From positions 1 to 64,000 of the forward strand of contig NZ_NKHL01000113.1 in the NCBI RefSeq assembly GCF_002934685.1: DNA of 64,000 nucleotides, in the 5' to 3' direction. A program made the translations under genes and the position numbers. Positions 9,001 through 17,649 of the stretch are shown one piece after another. The stretch is from Pseudomonas bohemica. Lineage in GTDB: Bacteria; Pseudomonadota; Gammaproteobacteria; Pseudomonadales; Pseudomonadaceae. Each line of letters opens with the position of its first letter. Position 1 is the stretch's first letter. The notes beneath the pieces were generated by a model. The model did no database searches. It was not told the origin of the DNA and worked only from the letters and a program-made list of their open reading frames with translations.

Positions 9001-12000
9001 TGGCGATCAATACGGCGTTGTCCCCGCGCATCGATGCATTGGCGTACAGCAGCGAGGCGGCCATCTGCTCGAATAACCGTGCGTCCGACAGCGAGGCGTT
9101 GAGCTGGCGCAGCAGCACTTGACTGTGGGTCCACGACAAATCGAACACCCGATCCGCCAGATGACGGTCGCGGTACTTGTTGATCAGGAACAGACAGCCA
9201 TCGCGGCTATCGGCAATACCGGTGACCAGATCGATGGTGCCTTGCTGGCCGGGTTGCAGAGTGACCCTGCAGCGAATCGCGATGACCGGATCGAGTACCG
9301 GCCCGGCGGTGCCGGACAGGCGCGCGCAGTCCGGGTCCAGCGCGGCGGGGGTTGCCAGGTTGCGGTCGCGACCAATGAACCGGGCGCGGTCGGTTTCGTA
9401 GGAAATCGCATCGATGTCGACGCCATGGGCCGCCAGCAAGTGACACATCCACGGCGTGGCCTCGTCGCTGGCACGGGGGCGGCGATTGCAGACGATGGCC
9501 TGCAACTGCGGCAGTAACTCGGTCTGCACGAACAGTTTGCTGAACGCCGGATGCATCGCGTCGTTGCTCGGCGACGTGAGCACCACTTCGGCGTAGGTGG
9601 TGATCTCCAGGGTTTTCGCCACCGAGGCGCGGTTGGTGATGTGCAGGCGACGCAGCTCGATGTCGTCCTCCGGCGAGACAACGATCTCCATGTGGGTGTC
9701 GAAGTCCAGATTGCGCGCGCGAAACTCGGCGCGGGAATCGCTGAAGATCGCTTCGCGGCTCTCGGGTCGGTGCAGCGTGGGTTGATGTGCGGCCGACCAG
9801 AACGTGCCGCTTTCGACATCCCGCAGGTAACAGAACATGCCCCAGTTATCTTGTGAGACGTCTTCCTGCCAGCGGGTCAGTGCCATGTCGTGGCGACGGC
9901 TGTAACCGCCGCCCGCGCTGGAGAGCATGACGTGATAGCGACCGTTGGACAGCAATTGCACCGCAGGGCGTTTGCGTCCGGGGTCGACGAACACCCGCAG
10001 CCCGGCATCCTGGCCTTGGCCGCTATCGTCGGATATCGCTGACTGTGCGGCTTGCAGATATGGCGCGGTGGCGTTGGGAACGCGTTCCTGCAACAGCAGC
10101 AGGGTCGATTGCAGCGCCGGGTCGGCCTCGAAACGCCGTTGCATGGGTCGGTCGAGCAGGACGCTGGTCAAGGCCAGCAGGCTCATGCCCTGGTGATGAG
10201 CCATGAACGAATGGACCACGGCGAAACGTTGGCCGCGAGGCAAGCGGGCTTCGGTGTAATCCACCGCTTCGTACATCCCGAAGCGCCCGGCAGAGCCCTG
10301 CAAGGCGAGGCGCTGCAGGTTTTTGCAGGCCGCGTCCGCATCCACCATCAATGCCAGGGCGCTGGCGTAAGGCGCGATCACGATGTCGTCGCTGAGCCCG
10401 CGCTTGAGCCCGAGGCCCTGAACGCCGAAGGCGCGGTACTGATAGTTGGAGTTCGCATCGAGGGTGTAATAACCCGACTCCGAGACCCCCCAGGGGATGC
10501 CCAGGTTGTTGCCGTGTTCGATCTGCACCGCTACTGCCGAGCGGCATGTCTGGTCCAGCAGGCTACCGTCGTAATTGGGCATCACCAGCATCGGCATCAG
10601 GTACTCGAACATCGAGCCGGACCACGACAGCAGCGTCGGTATCCCGGCGTTTTCGCCCAACAGGCGACCCAGGGTGAACCAGGCGCGCTGCGGGATCTGT
10701 CCCTGGGCGATGACCACAAAATTGGTCAGCCGCACCTCGGAGGCGAGCAGGTCGTAATGGCCGGTGTCGAGCCGGCGGTCGTCGGCGTTATAGCCGATCA
10801 CGAAGAGATCTCGAGGGCTGTCGTAGAGCAGCGAGAAATCCATCTGTGCCAGCGAAGTGGCCAGCGAAGCCAGACGATGCAGGGTTGCGAAGCGCTCTGC
10901 GGCGTCCCCGCGCACTCGCTCGACCGTTGGCCGATCCTCAGCGGCCCAGTCGGCCGGATCGAGGGACGCCAGTTGACGCAGCGTACCCGGCGAGGGCTGG
11001 CTCGCCGTCAGCGAGGCTGGCAGGCGATAGCGCTGTAACTCTTCGATCCAGTCCAGGCATTGGCGGGTGAACGCTTCCCGCCAATAGAGGCTTTCATCGT
11101 CATTGCCCAACTGCATGCTGGCAAGCATGATCCGGGCGGTGTGCAAGATGTCGGCAAGGGTGTCGATATCCGCCGCGTGGGCGGCGTGTTCGAGGCGTTT
11201 TCGCAGCTCGTTGAGCGCGTACTCATCGATGCCTGCCGCCTGTTGTGCTTCGGCAAGGGTGTCGAGGGTATCGTGCAAACCCTTGGCCACCGCCGGGCCG
11301 AACAGGGGCGCATCGGCCAGTTGCACAAGCCCTGTGCGCAAGGTCAACAGCAGCCCGACCAGGTTGCCGCTATCGACCGTGGAGATGTAATGCGGGCGTA
11401 GCGGTTCGAGGGTCTGCGTGTCGTACCAGTTGTAGAAGTGCTGCCGATGACGCTCCAGGCCGTTCATGCTGTCGAGCGAAGCGGCGAGCCGGGTCAATAG
11501 CCGCTCGGTGCTCAGGTAACCGAAGTCGTGGGCCGCCAGATGGGCCAGCAGCGCCATGCCCATATTGGTGGGCGAGGTGCGATGGGCGATCGCCGGTTTC
11601 GGCTCTTCCTGCACGTTGTCCGGTGGCAGCCAATTGTCTTGCGGGCCGACGTATTGGTCGAAAAACGCCCAGGTCTTGCGGGTCAGCACACGCAGGAAAC
11701 GCAGCTCGTCGACCGAGGGCGAGAACACCGATTGTCGAGGCGCGGAACTCAGCCGCCAGGCCAGCCAGGGGCCAATCAGCCAGGCCAGCAAGACCGGGCT
11801 GGCAATGGCGAGCGTCAAAGGGCTACCCAATAGAACGGCCAGCGAAACGACCGCCGCGGCGGGGCTAATCCACATCTGCCGATAAAGCCCGGACAGGCTG
11901 TTGCCGAGGGTGCGCTCCACTTCACGTGAGGGTTGCCATTGCAACAGCAGGCGTCGGCTGAAGCCGATACGCCACAGCGAACGCAGGATTGCGTCGGCGC

Positions 12001-14752
12001 TGTAATACATCTCGAAAGGCAACCAGGCGATGGTCAGGCAGGCGCAGGCCAGGTCGTGCCCCAGGTGCCCCGATACCGCGCCGAAATGCGGGCGGTAAGG
12101 CACGTCGTTGGGTGCGTACAGCGCGTCGATCAGCGCTCGGAGCGTCGGCTGAATGACCAGCAATCCGGCCACCGCCACCGTCCAGCCCAGAGGTTCTGTG
12201 CTGGAAAACCAGCCCCAGGCGAACATCACCAACAGCGCCATCGGCTCCAGGCTGCGGCGCAGATTGTCGAGGATTTTCCAGCGCGCCATGGTGCTGAGTC
12301 GGTTGCGTACCCATGCGTGATCGGCGTTGCGCGCGCGGGGCAGTGTCCACGGCAGCAGTTGCCAGTCGCCGCGTATCCAGCGATGTCGACGTTTGACGTC
12401 CACTGCGTAGCGCGAGGGGTATTGCTCGTAGAGCTGCACATCACTGAGCAGCCCGGCGCGGGCGTAACAGCCCTCGATCAGGTCGTGGCTGAGGATCTGG
12501 TTGTCCGGCAGGCAGCCTTCCAGCGCGCGGGAGAAGGCATCGACGTCATAAATGCCCTTGCCGATGAAAGAGCCTTGCTGGAACAGGTCCTGATAGACGT
12601 CCGACACCGCGCGGGTGTACGGATCCACGCCCGCATCGCTGCCGAACAGTCGAGCATAGATCGAACGCGTGGCGCTGGTCAGGCTGACGCCCACTCGCGG
12701 CTGGAGTACGGCGTAGCCGGAAACGATCTGCTCGCTCACGTCGTCGAACACGGGCCGGTTCAAGGGGTGCATCATCGCTGCCACACATTGACGGGCGGCA
12801 TCCCGTGGCAGCAGGGTGTCGGTGTCCAGCGTAATGACGTAGCGCACGCCTTGCAGCGGCGCGATGTCGCCGACGATCGACTGGAAGCGTTCGCGGCCTT
12901 CGCCTCGCAACAGGGCATTGAGTTCCACCAGTTTGCCGCGCTTGCGCTCGTGGCCCATCCACACTTGCTCGCCAGGGTTCCACAGCCGTGGGCGGTGCAG
13001 CAGGAAAAAGCGGTCGCCCTGGCCGTCGGCGTATTTTTCATTGAGCGAGGTGATGGCCTGGCCGCCTTTGGCGAGCAGTTCGGCGTCCAGCGGTTCAGCG
13101 GCCTGAGCGGCATCCAGAAAGTCGCTGAGCAACGCGAAATACAGATTGCGGTCGCGGTTGGCCAGAAAGCGTACCTCCAGGCCTTCGACCAGTTCGTCGA
13201 CATCCACCAGCGTAGCGATCAGCGTCGGAATCACCACCAGGGTACGCGCGCTATCGGGGATGCCGGTGGCGTAATCCATTTTCGGCAGCACGGCGGGCGG
13301 CATGCTGAAGGTCACCAGCCAGTTGATCAGACCGATCGCCAGGCGGCTGGTCATGATCAGGCACGGGATCGCCAGCAGGATCAGCGCGATAGCGGATGCG
13401 CCATCGCCCGACGCCGAGGCCAGCAACGGCCAGGCGAACAACAGCGTCAGCAGCGCCACCGGCGCCAGGTAAAACATCAACGGGGACAGCAGCACCAGAC
13501 GCTTCCAGCGCTCGTGAATCGGTATACGGGCATCGAGCTGCCGTTCGAGGGTCGAGAGCCCGGCGCTGATCAGGTAAAAGCCGACATGATGCGCGAGCCG
13601 GTCGCCGGGCGCGCTGGCGCGGCGCTGGGTCGCCAGATCGATGGCAGCGCGCGCCACCTGGATTTCTGACTGCCCAGAACTGCGCCGGGCCAGGCGTTCG
13701 ATGACATGGCGGTAACTGTCGCGGGTGCCGAAATCCATGGCGGGGTAAATCCGCGCGGGGTCTTCGGCGAGGGTCTGCTCGACGTGGCTCATGCTTTCGA
13801 CGAACTCGCGCCAGTCGATGGCCGACAGCAGGCGCAGACTGCCAATGCTGTTGCCGATGGACACCTGATCGGCGGCCTGTTGCTGGGCATCGAGCTGGAC
13901 CTGCCGCTCGATGCTCGAACCGGTCTCGCTGAGCACCTGCTCGATCCAGTTCAAGGGCATGGCCAGGGCTGCGCTTTGCCCTTGCAGGCGCCTGGTGAAC
14001 TCGGCGACGAAGGCCGCAGTGATCGGTGGCGCCGAGCGGGCCATGTCGGCCACGGTGAGCACCACGCTCTTGCTGTCCTGCTCGGAGATCTCGATCAGCC
14101 GTTCTGCCCAGTCGTCGGCCAGGTTGCGCTCCTCGGCATTGGCCATCACTCGCGAGGCAACCCGGCGCAGGTTTTCGATCAGGGCCAGGCGCAACATGAT
14201 CGGGATCGCCCACAGTTCGCCAAGGGCCAGCGGCACTACCGTCTGATAAGACGTGATAAAGCGGCTCAGGCTCTGCTCGTCAACGCGTCCGTCGCCGTGG
14301 GAGATGGTTTCCAGGGCAATGTCGTAGACCCGAGGCAGTCCGGCGGAGGGGCCGTTGATCAGGCGCGGCAGCTCGCGGCTGTAGCCTTTGGGAAGGTGAG
14401 TTCTGGCGGTGCGAATGTGGTCTTCGACCAGGAAATAATTGTCCAGCAACCATTCTGCTGCCGGTGTCACTCGCCGACTGGATTTCTGCGCCCGGGCCAG
14501 CGCCGTACAACTGCGCAACAGCAATTGTTCGTTGTCATCGAGCCGACGCAGCATCGAGTCGCGCGCCGACAGGGCGCTGAGTCGATGCAGCCCGGCCAGG
14601 GCGATCCCGTGGCTTGCCATCTGATCGGCGCTGAACAGCTCCGAGCGCAGCATGGGTTCGTATTCGAATCGAGGTGAGGAGAGCCGACCGGTTCGGCCAA
14701 AATCAAGCGTACGCGCGGCTGCTTTTTGTATGCGTGTCCAAATGCTGTTCAT
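6092..14752 (-). CDS. ndvB: Cyclic beta-1,2-glucan synthase (GT84 + GH94-like), NdvB/ChvB/Cgs family
   Basis: Giant protein of 2886 residues, like Brucella Cgs and Rhizobium NdvB. Membrane segments lie near 425-480, 840-890 and 920-1000. The glycosyltransferase part (about 500-820) has LDTDTLLPRDA near 640, SHDLIEGCYAR near 754 and RRHRWIRGDWQ near 790 (processive Q/R-x-x-R-W type). A glycoamylase-like region starts near 1060 (RTSPTNMGMALLAHLA). Two beta-sandwich regions follow near 1620 and 2085. The C-terminal GH94 phosphorylase-like (alpha/alpha)6 domain has GFRDQLQDSMAM near 2430, GSGDWNDGMN near 2553 and ENGGQYTHAAVWAGMAF near 2714. In the family it starts, elongates and cyclises UDP-glucose-derived beta-1,2-glucan, and the phosphorylase domain sets ring size. 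These are periplasmic osmoregulated glucans. The gene is intact; the symbol follows the family, not the 952-residue PA1163. Confidence 0.9.
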   Translation of the reverse strand: MNSIWTRIQKAAARTLDFGRTGRLSSPRFEYEPMLRSELFSADQMASHGIALAGLHRLSALSARDSMLRRLDDNEQLLLRSCTALARAQKSSRRVTPAAEWLLDNYFLVEDHIRTARTHLPKGYSRELPRLINGPSAGLPRVYDIALETISHGDGRVDEQSLSRFITSYQTVVPLALGELWAIPIMLRLALIENLRRVASRVMANAEERNLADDWAERLIEISEQDSKSVVLTVADMARSAPPITAAFVAEFTRRLQGQSAALAMPLNWIEQVLSETGSSIERQVQLDAQQQAADQVSIGNSIGSLRLLSAIDWREFVESMSHVEQTLAEDPARIYPAMDFGTRDSYRHVIERLARRSSGQSEIQVARAAIDLATQRRASAPGDRLAHHVGFYLISAGLSTLERQLDARIPIHERWKRLVLLSPLMFYLAPVALLTLLFAWPLLASASGDGASAIALILLAIPCLIMTSRLAIGLINWLVTFSMPPAVLPKMDYATGIPDSARTLVVIPTLIATLVDVDELVEGLEVRFLANRDRNLYFALLSDFLDAAQAAEPLDAELLAKGGQAITSLNEKYADGQGDRFFLLHRPRLWNPGEQVWMGHERKRGKLVELNALLRGEGRERFQSIVGDIAPLQGVRYVITLDTDTLLPRDAARQCVAAMMHPLNRPVFDDVSEQIVSGYAVLQPRVGVSLTSATRSIYARLFGSDAGVDPYTRAVSDVYQDLFQQGSFIGKGIYDVDAFSRALEGCLPDNQILSHDLIEGCYARAGLLSDVQLYEQYPSRYAVDVKRRHRWIRGDWQLLPWTLPRARNADHAWVRNRLSTMARWKILDNLRRSLEPMALLVMFAWGWFSSTEPLGWTVAVAGLLVIQPTLRALIDALYAPNDVPYRPHFGAVSGHLGHDLACACLTIAWLPFEMYYSADAILRSLWRIGFSRRLLLQWQPSREVERTLGNSLSGLYRQMWISPAAAVVSLAVLLGSPLTLAIASPVLLAWLIGPWLAWRLSSAPRQSVFSPSVDELRFLRVLTRKTWAFFDQYVGPQDNWLPPDNVQEEPKPAIAHRTSPTNMGMALLAHLAAHDFGYLSTERLLTRLAASLDSMNGLERHRQHFYNWYDTQTLEPLRPHYISTVDSGNLVGLLLTLRTGLVQLADAPLFGPAVAKGLHDTLDTLAEAQQAAGIDEYALNELRKRLEHAAHAADIDTLADILHTARIMLASMQLGNDDESLYWREAFTRQCLDWIEELQRYRLPASLTASQPSPGTLRQLASLDPADWAAEDRPTVERVRGDAAERFATLHRLASLATSLAQMDFSLLYDSPRDLFVIGYNADDRRLDTGHYDLLASEVRLTNFVVIAQGQIPQRAWFTLGRLLGENAGIPTLLSWSGSMFEYLMPMLVMPNYDGSLLDQTCRSAVAVQIEHGNNLGIPWGVSESGYYTLDANSNYQYRAFGVQGLGLKRGLSDDIVIAPYASALALMVDADAACKNLQRLALQGSAGRFGMYEAVDYTEARLPRGQRFAVVHSFMAHHQGMSLLALTSVLLDRPMQRRFEADPALQSTLLLLQERVPNATAPYLQAAQSAISDDSGQGQDAGLRVFVDPGRKRPAVQLLSNGRYHVMLSSAGGGYSRRHDMALTRWQEDVSQDNWGMFCYLRDVESGTFWSAAHQPTLHRPESREAIFSDSRAEFRARNLDFDTHMEIVVSPEDDIELRRLHITNRASVAKTLEITTYAEVVLTSPSNDAMHPAFSKLFVQTELLPQLQAIVCNRRPRASDEATPWMCHLLAAHGVDIDAISYETDRARFIGRDRNLATPAALDPDCARLSGTAGPVLDPVIAIRCRVTLQPGQQGTIDLVTGIADSRDGCLFLINKYRDRHLADRVFDLSWTHSQVLLRQLNASLSDARLFEQMAASLLYANASMRGDNAVLIANRRNQSALWGQAISGDLPIVLLQIHTVENIGLVQQLVQAHAYWRQKGLVVDLLIWNEDQAGYRQQLQDAIMGLITSGSEATLVDRPGGIFVRQTQQMSSEDRTLVLSVARLVFNDGLGTLSEQLHRRRLSPVHAPFVATRTYQPELRPSSQPGLAPAALLLNNAYGGFSADGSEYVIDGLASEPTPAPWVNVLANARLGTVLSQAGSAYTWAENAHEFRLTPWHNDPVTDRGGEAIYLRDEQTGHFWSPTPQPCPGSGAYRTRHGFGYSVFEHEEDGIYSELWVYVALDAPIKFSRLLLSNRSGRSRSLSVTGYVEWVLGDLRSKSAMHVVTQSDPVSGAFFARNAYSIEFTERVAFFDTDTIDHGISGDRTEFLGRGGTLAEPAAMRHAGLSGRMGGGLDPCAALQVAVELDEGQTREVILRLGAETSSRAATGLVQQFRGSQAAATELQKVRDHWRALLGVIRVETPSPAVDVMVNGWLMYQVIGCRFQARSGYYQSGGAIGFRDQLQDSMAMIHADPAAVRAHLLLCASHQYLEGDVQHWWHPPMNRGVRTACSDDFLWLAAATSRYVELTADLSVLEEPAGYLEGRVLAAGEESYYDLPGTSPTRESLYRHCVRAIEHSLRRGQHGLPLMGSGDWNDGMNRVGQHGVGESVWLGFFSYQVLEQFALTARLHGDVAFAQACSDNALVLRGNLEQHAWDGAWYRRAWFDNGQVLGSAGNVECRIDSIAQSWSVLSGVGSTSRQRQAMQSLNEHLVKPDIRAVLLLDPPFDKGTLDPGYIKGYVPGVRENGGQYTHAAVWAGMAFAQLGDAAKAWEVLSLINPAHPANILRIDTYKVEPYVMAADVYGTEPHAGRGGWTWYTGSAGWMYRLIVESLLGVQRNGQSLRIEPLIPDDWPGFKLQYRFGATLFHFDVRQGDGAVTSMILDGERLNDSALVLQDDGVEHRVVVDCRAVYRHRSEERTHAVDK

Positions 14753-15032
14753 AGAGTCTCAGGTCTGAATACGCAATGCAGATGCGCATTTTGAGAGGTG
14801 CACCAACGCGTCGCGCCAGCAGCGACAGCGCCTTCGGGACGTAGCGTTGCAGCCACGAGTGTGGCTTTCGGGGCGCGCGCCTGTCTGTTCGCTGGCGCAC
14901 ATAGCGGGGGCGGTCAGGGCTCTATCACGGGGAAGGTGGATGTCACCCCGAGGCATCCTGGACACGCCCATCCGCGAGAGGCGTTTCAGAGACGCGGCGT
15001 TTGGATAACGGTAGGCTCTGCGCGATGCCTAA
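14753..15032. other. Gene-free region upstream of the glucan synthase
   Basis: No supported gene on either strand. It should contain the glucan synthase promoter on the minus strand; none was identified reliably. A short regulator-like fragment starts at 15033. Confidence 0.5.
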
Positions 15033-15143
15033 AACACCGCAAAGATCGCCGCGCTGGACGAACGCGTCGCACAGATGAACGCGCTGCGCAACCTGCTGGC
15101 TGAACGGGCGGCGCAGGTGTGTCCGTTATTGGGGGAGGGCTGA
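15033..15143 (+). pseudogene. Possible C-terminal remnant of a MerR-family regulator
   Basis: The plus strand encodes about 36 residues beginning NTAKIAALDERVAQMNALRN, then LLAERAAQVCPLLGEG and a stop. This resembles the dimerisation helix and Cys-containing tail of MerR-type regulators (CueR/HmrR-like pattern: KIAxLDxRI...LRxxL...C). An in-frame TAA at 15030 immediately precedes it and no helix-turn-helix is encoded upstream, so it would be a 5'-deleted relic. The similarity is judged by eye and short; chance is possible. Confidence 0.35.
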
Positions 15144-15193
15144 CTCGCTTCGCAAGGCGCTTCGCCAGCCAGCGCGGATGCTTGCAGTAAGGC

Positions 15194-15880
15194 TCATTTG
15201 CTCAGGAATTTCGCGGCGTAAATCGCCCGCGCTCGGTCCATGTGCCCGTAAGACAGATGATCCAGGCGTTCGCGGTCGCAGCTGCGCAGGGCATCGACCA
15301 TTTCTGCATGCTCCTGACAGGCTTGCTCCAGCGCCTCGGTGTCGGCGACGCCATAGGCCCGCGCCGGAAAGCTCAGCCAGTCATGCAAGCGAATGGATTC
15401 AGCCAGGTAAGGGTTGTCGCACAACCCGTACAGCTCGCGATGAAAATGCATGTTGGCGCGGTTGATCTGGATGATGTCCCCGCTTTGTGCCGCAGCGGCA
15501 TGGGCCTGCATGGCAGCAGTCACCTTTTCCAGGCGCTGCGGGGCAACGGGCAAGGTCATCATGGAAACGGCCGCCCGGTGCAGCACGCTGCGCATGCGAT
15601 ACAGGTCATTAAGGCTTTGGGCGTCGAAGCGACGAATCTGCGCGCCGAGATGCGGCGGCTTGACGACCACCCCCAAGCGCTCGAGTTCGACCAGCGCGGC
15701 GCGTACCACATGGCGCTTGGCATCGTAATCGTCCATCAGATGATCTTCGATCAGGCGCGTACGGGGCAGAATCCGCCCTTTGATGATGTCCGTTTCGATG
15801 GCTTCGATCACCGCGGCCACAGGTTCGGCGATGGTGTGGTGGCTCTGTTCCGGGCTCGTGTATCCGTCACGCTTGCTCAT
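15194..15880 (-). CDS. GntR family (FadR/FCD subfamily) transcriptional regulator
   Basis: Protein of 228 residues. The N-terminal winged helix spans about 15-80 (ILPRTRLIEDHLMDDYDAKR, then VVRAALVELERLGVV). The C-terminal all-helical FCD domain (about 90-220) has NRANMHFHRELYGLCDNPYL, a likely metal/ligand histidine region, and QEHAEMVDALRSCD. It is divergent from the aldehyde dehydrogenase operon at 16083, separated by about 200 bases that contain strong palindromes. By analogy with FCD regulators it probably represses that operon and is released by a carboxylate inducer. Confidence 0.85.
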   Translation of the reverse strand: MSKRDGYTSPEQSHHTIAEPVAAVIEAIETDIIKGRILPRTRLIEDHLMDDYDAKRHVVRAALVELERLGVVVKPPHLGAQIRRFDAQSLNDLYRMRSVLHRAAVSMMTLPVAPQRLEKVTAAMQAHAAAAQSGDIIQINRANMHFHRELYGLCDNPYLAESIRLHDWLSFPARAYGVADTEALEQACQEHAEMVDALRSCDRERLDHLSYGHMDRARAIYAAKFLSK

Positions 15881-15976
15881 CGGTTTTCTCGTGATTCTCG
15901 AATGCGCTCATGGCAGGCGAAGTTAGGCGCCTGATCCCTGCTGTTTTACTGCCGTTCGCGGGTGGATATCGACAGG

Positions 15977-16007
15977 CCATTATTAATAACCTTATCGCCA
16001 ATAATGG
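15977..16007. promoter_or_regulatory. Palindromic operator candidate between the GntR gene and its divergent operon
   Basis: An 8-bp inverted repeat, CCATTATT (15977-15984) and AATAATGG (16000-16007), with a 15-base spacer. The left arm overlaps a perfect 10-bp palindrome TTATTAATAA (15980-15989). It lies about 75 bases upstream of the aldehyde dehydrogenase start. Binding by the adjacent GntR protein is inferred from position. Confidence 0.45.
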
Positions 16008-16082
16008 CGACAACGTGCTGGTTGTCTGTCTGCCAAATCTGCACTCAGACTGGTTCCCATCAACAAGAAAACGGAGTCCGTC

Positions 16083-17519
16083 ATGAATGCATTCACCCCC
16101 GAAGAATTCCTCATCAGCACCGATCCTGCCACCGGCTTGCAAGTGGGCCGGGTGCCTGTGACATCGGTGGATGAACTGGACGGCATTGTCGCCCGTGGCT
16201 GGAAGGCATTCAACGAGTCCGGCTGGAAATCCTTGCTGCCACACCGCCGGGCTGCGGTCTTACGAGCCATTGCCGATGGCCTTGCCGCGGAAAAAGAGTC
16301 GCTGGCTCAACTGCAGATGCGTGATAACGGCAAGCCGATCGGCGAATGCCGCGGCATGGTCGACTCAGCCGTCGGCACCTTTCTGTACTACGCCTCGGTG
16401 TGCGAGACCCTCGAAACCGACGTCACGCCGGCGCGGGGCGATTATGTGTCGTTCACGGTGCTGGAGCCCTACGGCGTGGTCGCGGCGATCACGCCGTGGA
16501 ACTCGCCGATCATGAATGACGCCACCAAGGTCGCACCGGCACTGGCTGCCGGTAACGCGGTATTGCTCAAACCCTCGGAAGACTCTCCGCTGCTGGCGCC
16601 GGAGCTGCTGCGCATCGCCCTGGCCGCCGGTTTGCCGGAAGGTCTGTTGCAGGTGGTTCAGGGCCGTGGCGCGACTGTCGGTGCTGCGCTGGTCGCGCAC
16701 CCCGGTGTGAGGATGGTTTCCTTCACCGGCGGCACGCATTCCGGCCAGGCGATCGGCAAGGTGGCCGGCGAGCGTCTGATTCCGGTTGCGCTGGAGTTGG
16801 GCGGCAAATCGCCCCACGTCGTGTTTGCCGATGCCAACATCGAGCACGCCGTGGCGGCTGTGGTGGCCGGTATCTTTGGTTCTGCCGGGCAGTCCTGCGT
16901 CGCTGGTTCGCGCCTGTTCATCGAACAAAGTATTTATCAGGATGTACTCGAACGTGTGGTTCAACGCGCCCGTGAACTGCGAGTCGCCGCGCCTGACGCG
17001 CCAGGCGTCGAGATGGGGCCGCTGGCGTCCTTCCATCATCGCGAACGGGTGATCCGTTTCGTCGATCGCGCCCGCAGCGAAGGCGGGCGTGTGCTGTGCG
17101 GCGGGGCCATCCCCGATGGCGCCGACTACAGCAAAGGCGCGTATTACCTGCCTACGGTAATCGACGGGCTGGGCCCGGAGGCGTTGTCGTGCCAGGAGGA
17201 AGCCTTTGGCCCGGTGCTGGTCGTGCTGCCGTTTCGCGATGAAGCCGACCTGATCGCCCAGGGCAACGGCACGGCGTTCGGACTGGCCTGCGGCATCTGG
17301 ACCGAAAGCTTCAAGCGCGCCTGGCGAATCGGTCGCGCCCTGGAGGCCGGCTCGGTGTGGATCAACACCTACAAGCAATCGGTCACCAGCACGCCGTTCG
17401 GGGGCTTCAAGAGCAGCGGCATCGGTCGCGAGAAAGGTATCGATGGCCTGCGCCTCTACGCCCAGGTGAAAAGCCTGTATTTCGGCCTGCATGAAAACCC
17501 GCTGGCCGTGGCCAAGTGA
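16083..17519 (+). CDS. NAD(P)-dependent aldehyde (semialdehyde) dehydrogenase
   Basis: Protein of 478 residues, usual ALDH superfamily length. Residues needed for catalysis are visible: Asn140 in ITPWNSP, Lys163 in LLKPSED, Glu238 in ELGGKSPH and Cys272 in GSAGQSCVAGS. The C-terminal INTYKQSVTSTPFGGFKSSG resembles betaine-aldehyde and semialdehyde dehydrogenases. It oxidises an aldehyde to the acid. Its context (lactonase and beta-hydroxyacid dehydrogenase) suggests the final step from a semialdehyde. First gene of an operon with two MFS carriers. ATG 16083 follows GGAG closely. Confidence 0.9.
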   Translation: MNAFTPEEFLISTDPATGLQVGRVPVTSVDELDGIVARGWKAFNESGWKSLLPHRRAAVLRAIADGLAAEKESLAQLQMRDNGKPIGECRGMVDSAVGTFLYYASVCETLETDVTPARGDYVSFTVLEPYGVVAAITPWNSPIMNDATKVAPALAAGNAVLLKPSEDSPLLAPELLRIALAAGLPEGLLQVVQGRGATVGAALVAHPGVRMVSFTGGTHSGQAIGKVAGERLIPVALELGGKSPHVVFADANIEHAVAAVVAGIFGSAGQSCVAGSRLFIEQSIYQDVLERVVQRARELRVAAPDAPGVEMGPLASFHHRERVIRFVDRARSEGGRVLCGGAIPDGADYSKGAYYLPTVIDGLGPEALSCQEEAFGPVLVVLPFRDEADLIAQGNGTAFGLACGIWTESFKRAWRIGRALEAGSVWINTYKQSVTSTPFGGFKSSGIGREKGIDGLRLYAQVKSLYFGLHENPLAVAK

Positions 17520-17649
17520 TAGGGGCCGCTGTCAGCGATCCGTCCTGTCTCGCGGCAGGGCGGGTCAACGGTTGGTGGCGGGTGGTTTCTCCCGCCGCCT
17601 GAATGTTCGCCAGACCTGAAAATAACAATATCCACCTCAAGGTGATGTC

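Noticed and set aside
11933..13669. 578-codon plus-strand open frame inside the glucan synthase gene
   Set aside because: Antisense shadow in high-GC DNA; His/Gln/Arg-rich product with no domain, while the opposite strand encodes conserved catalytic motifs.
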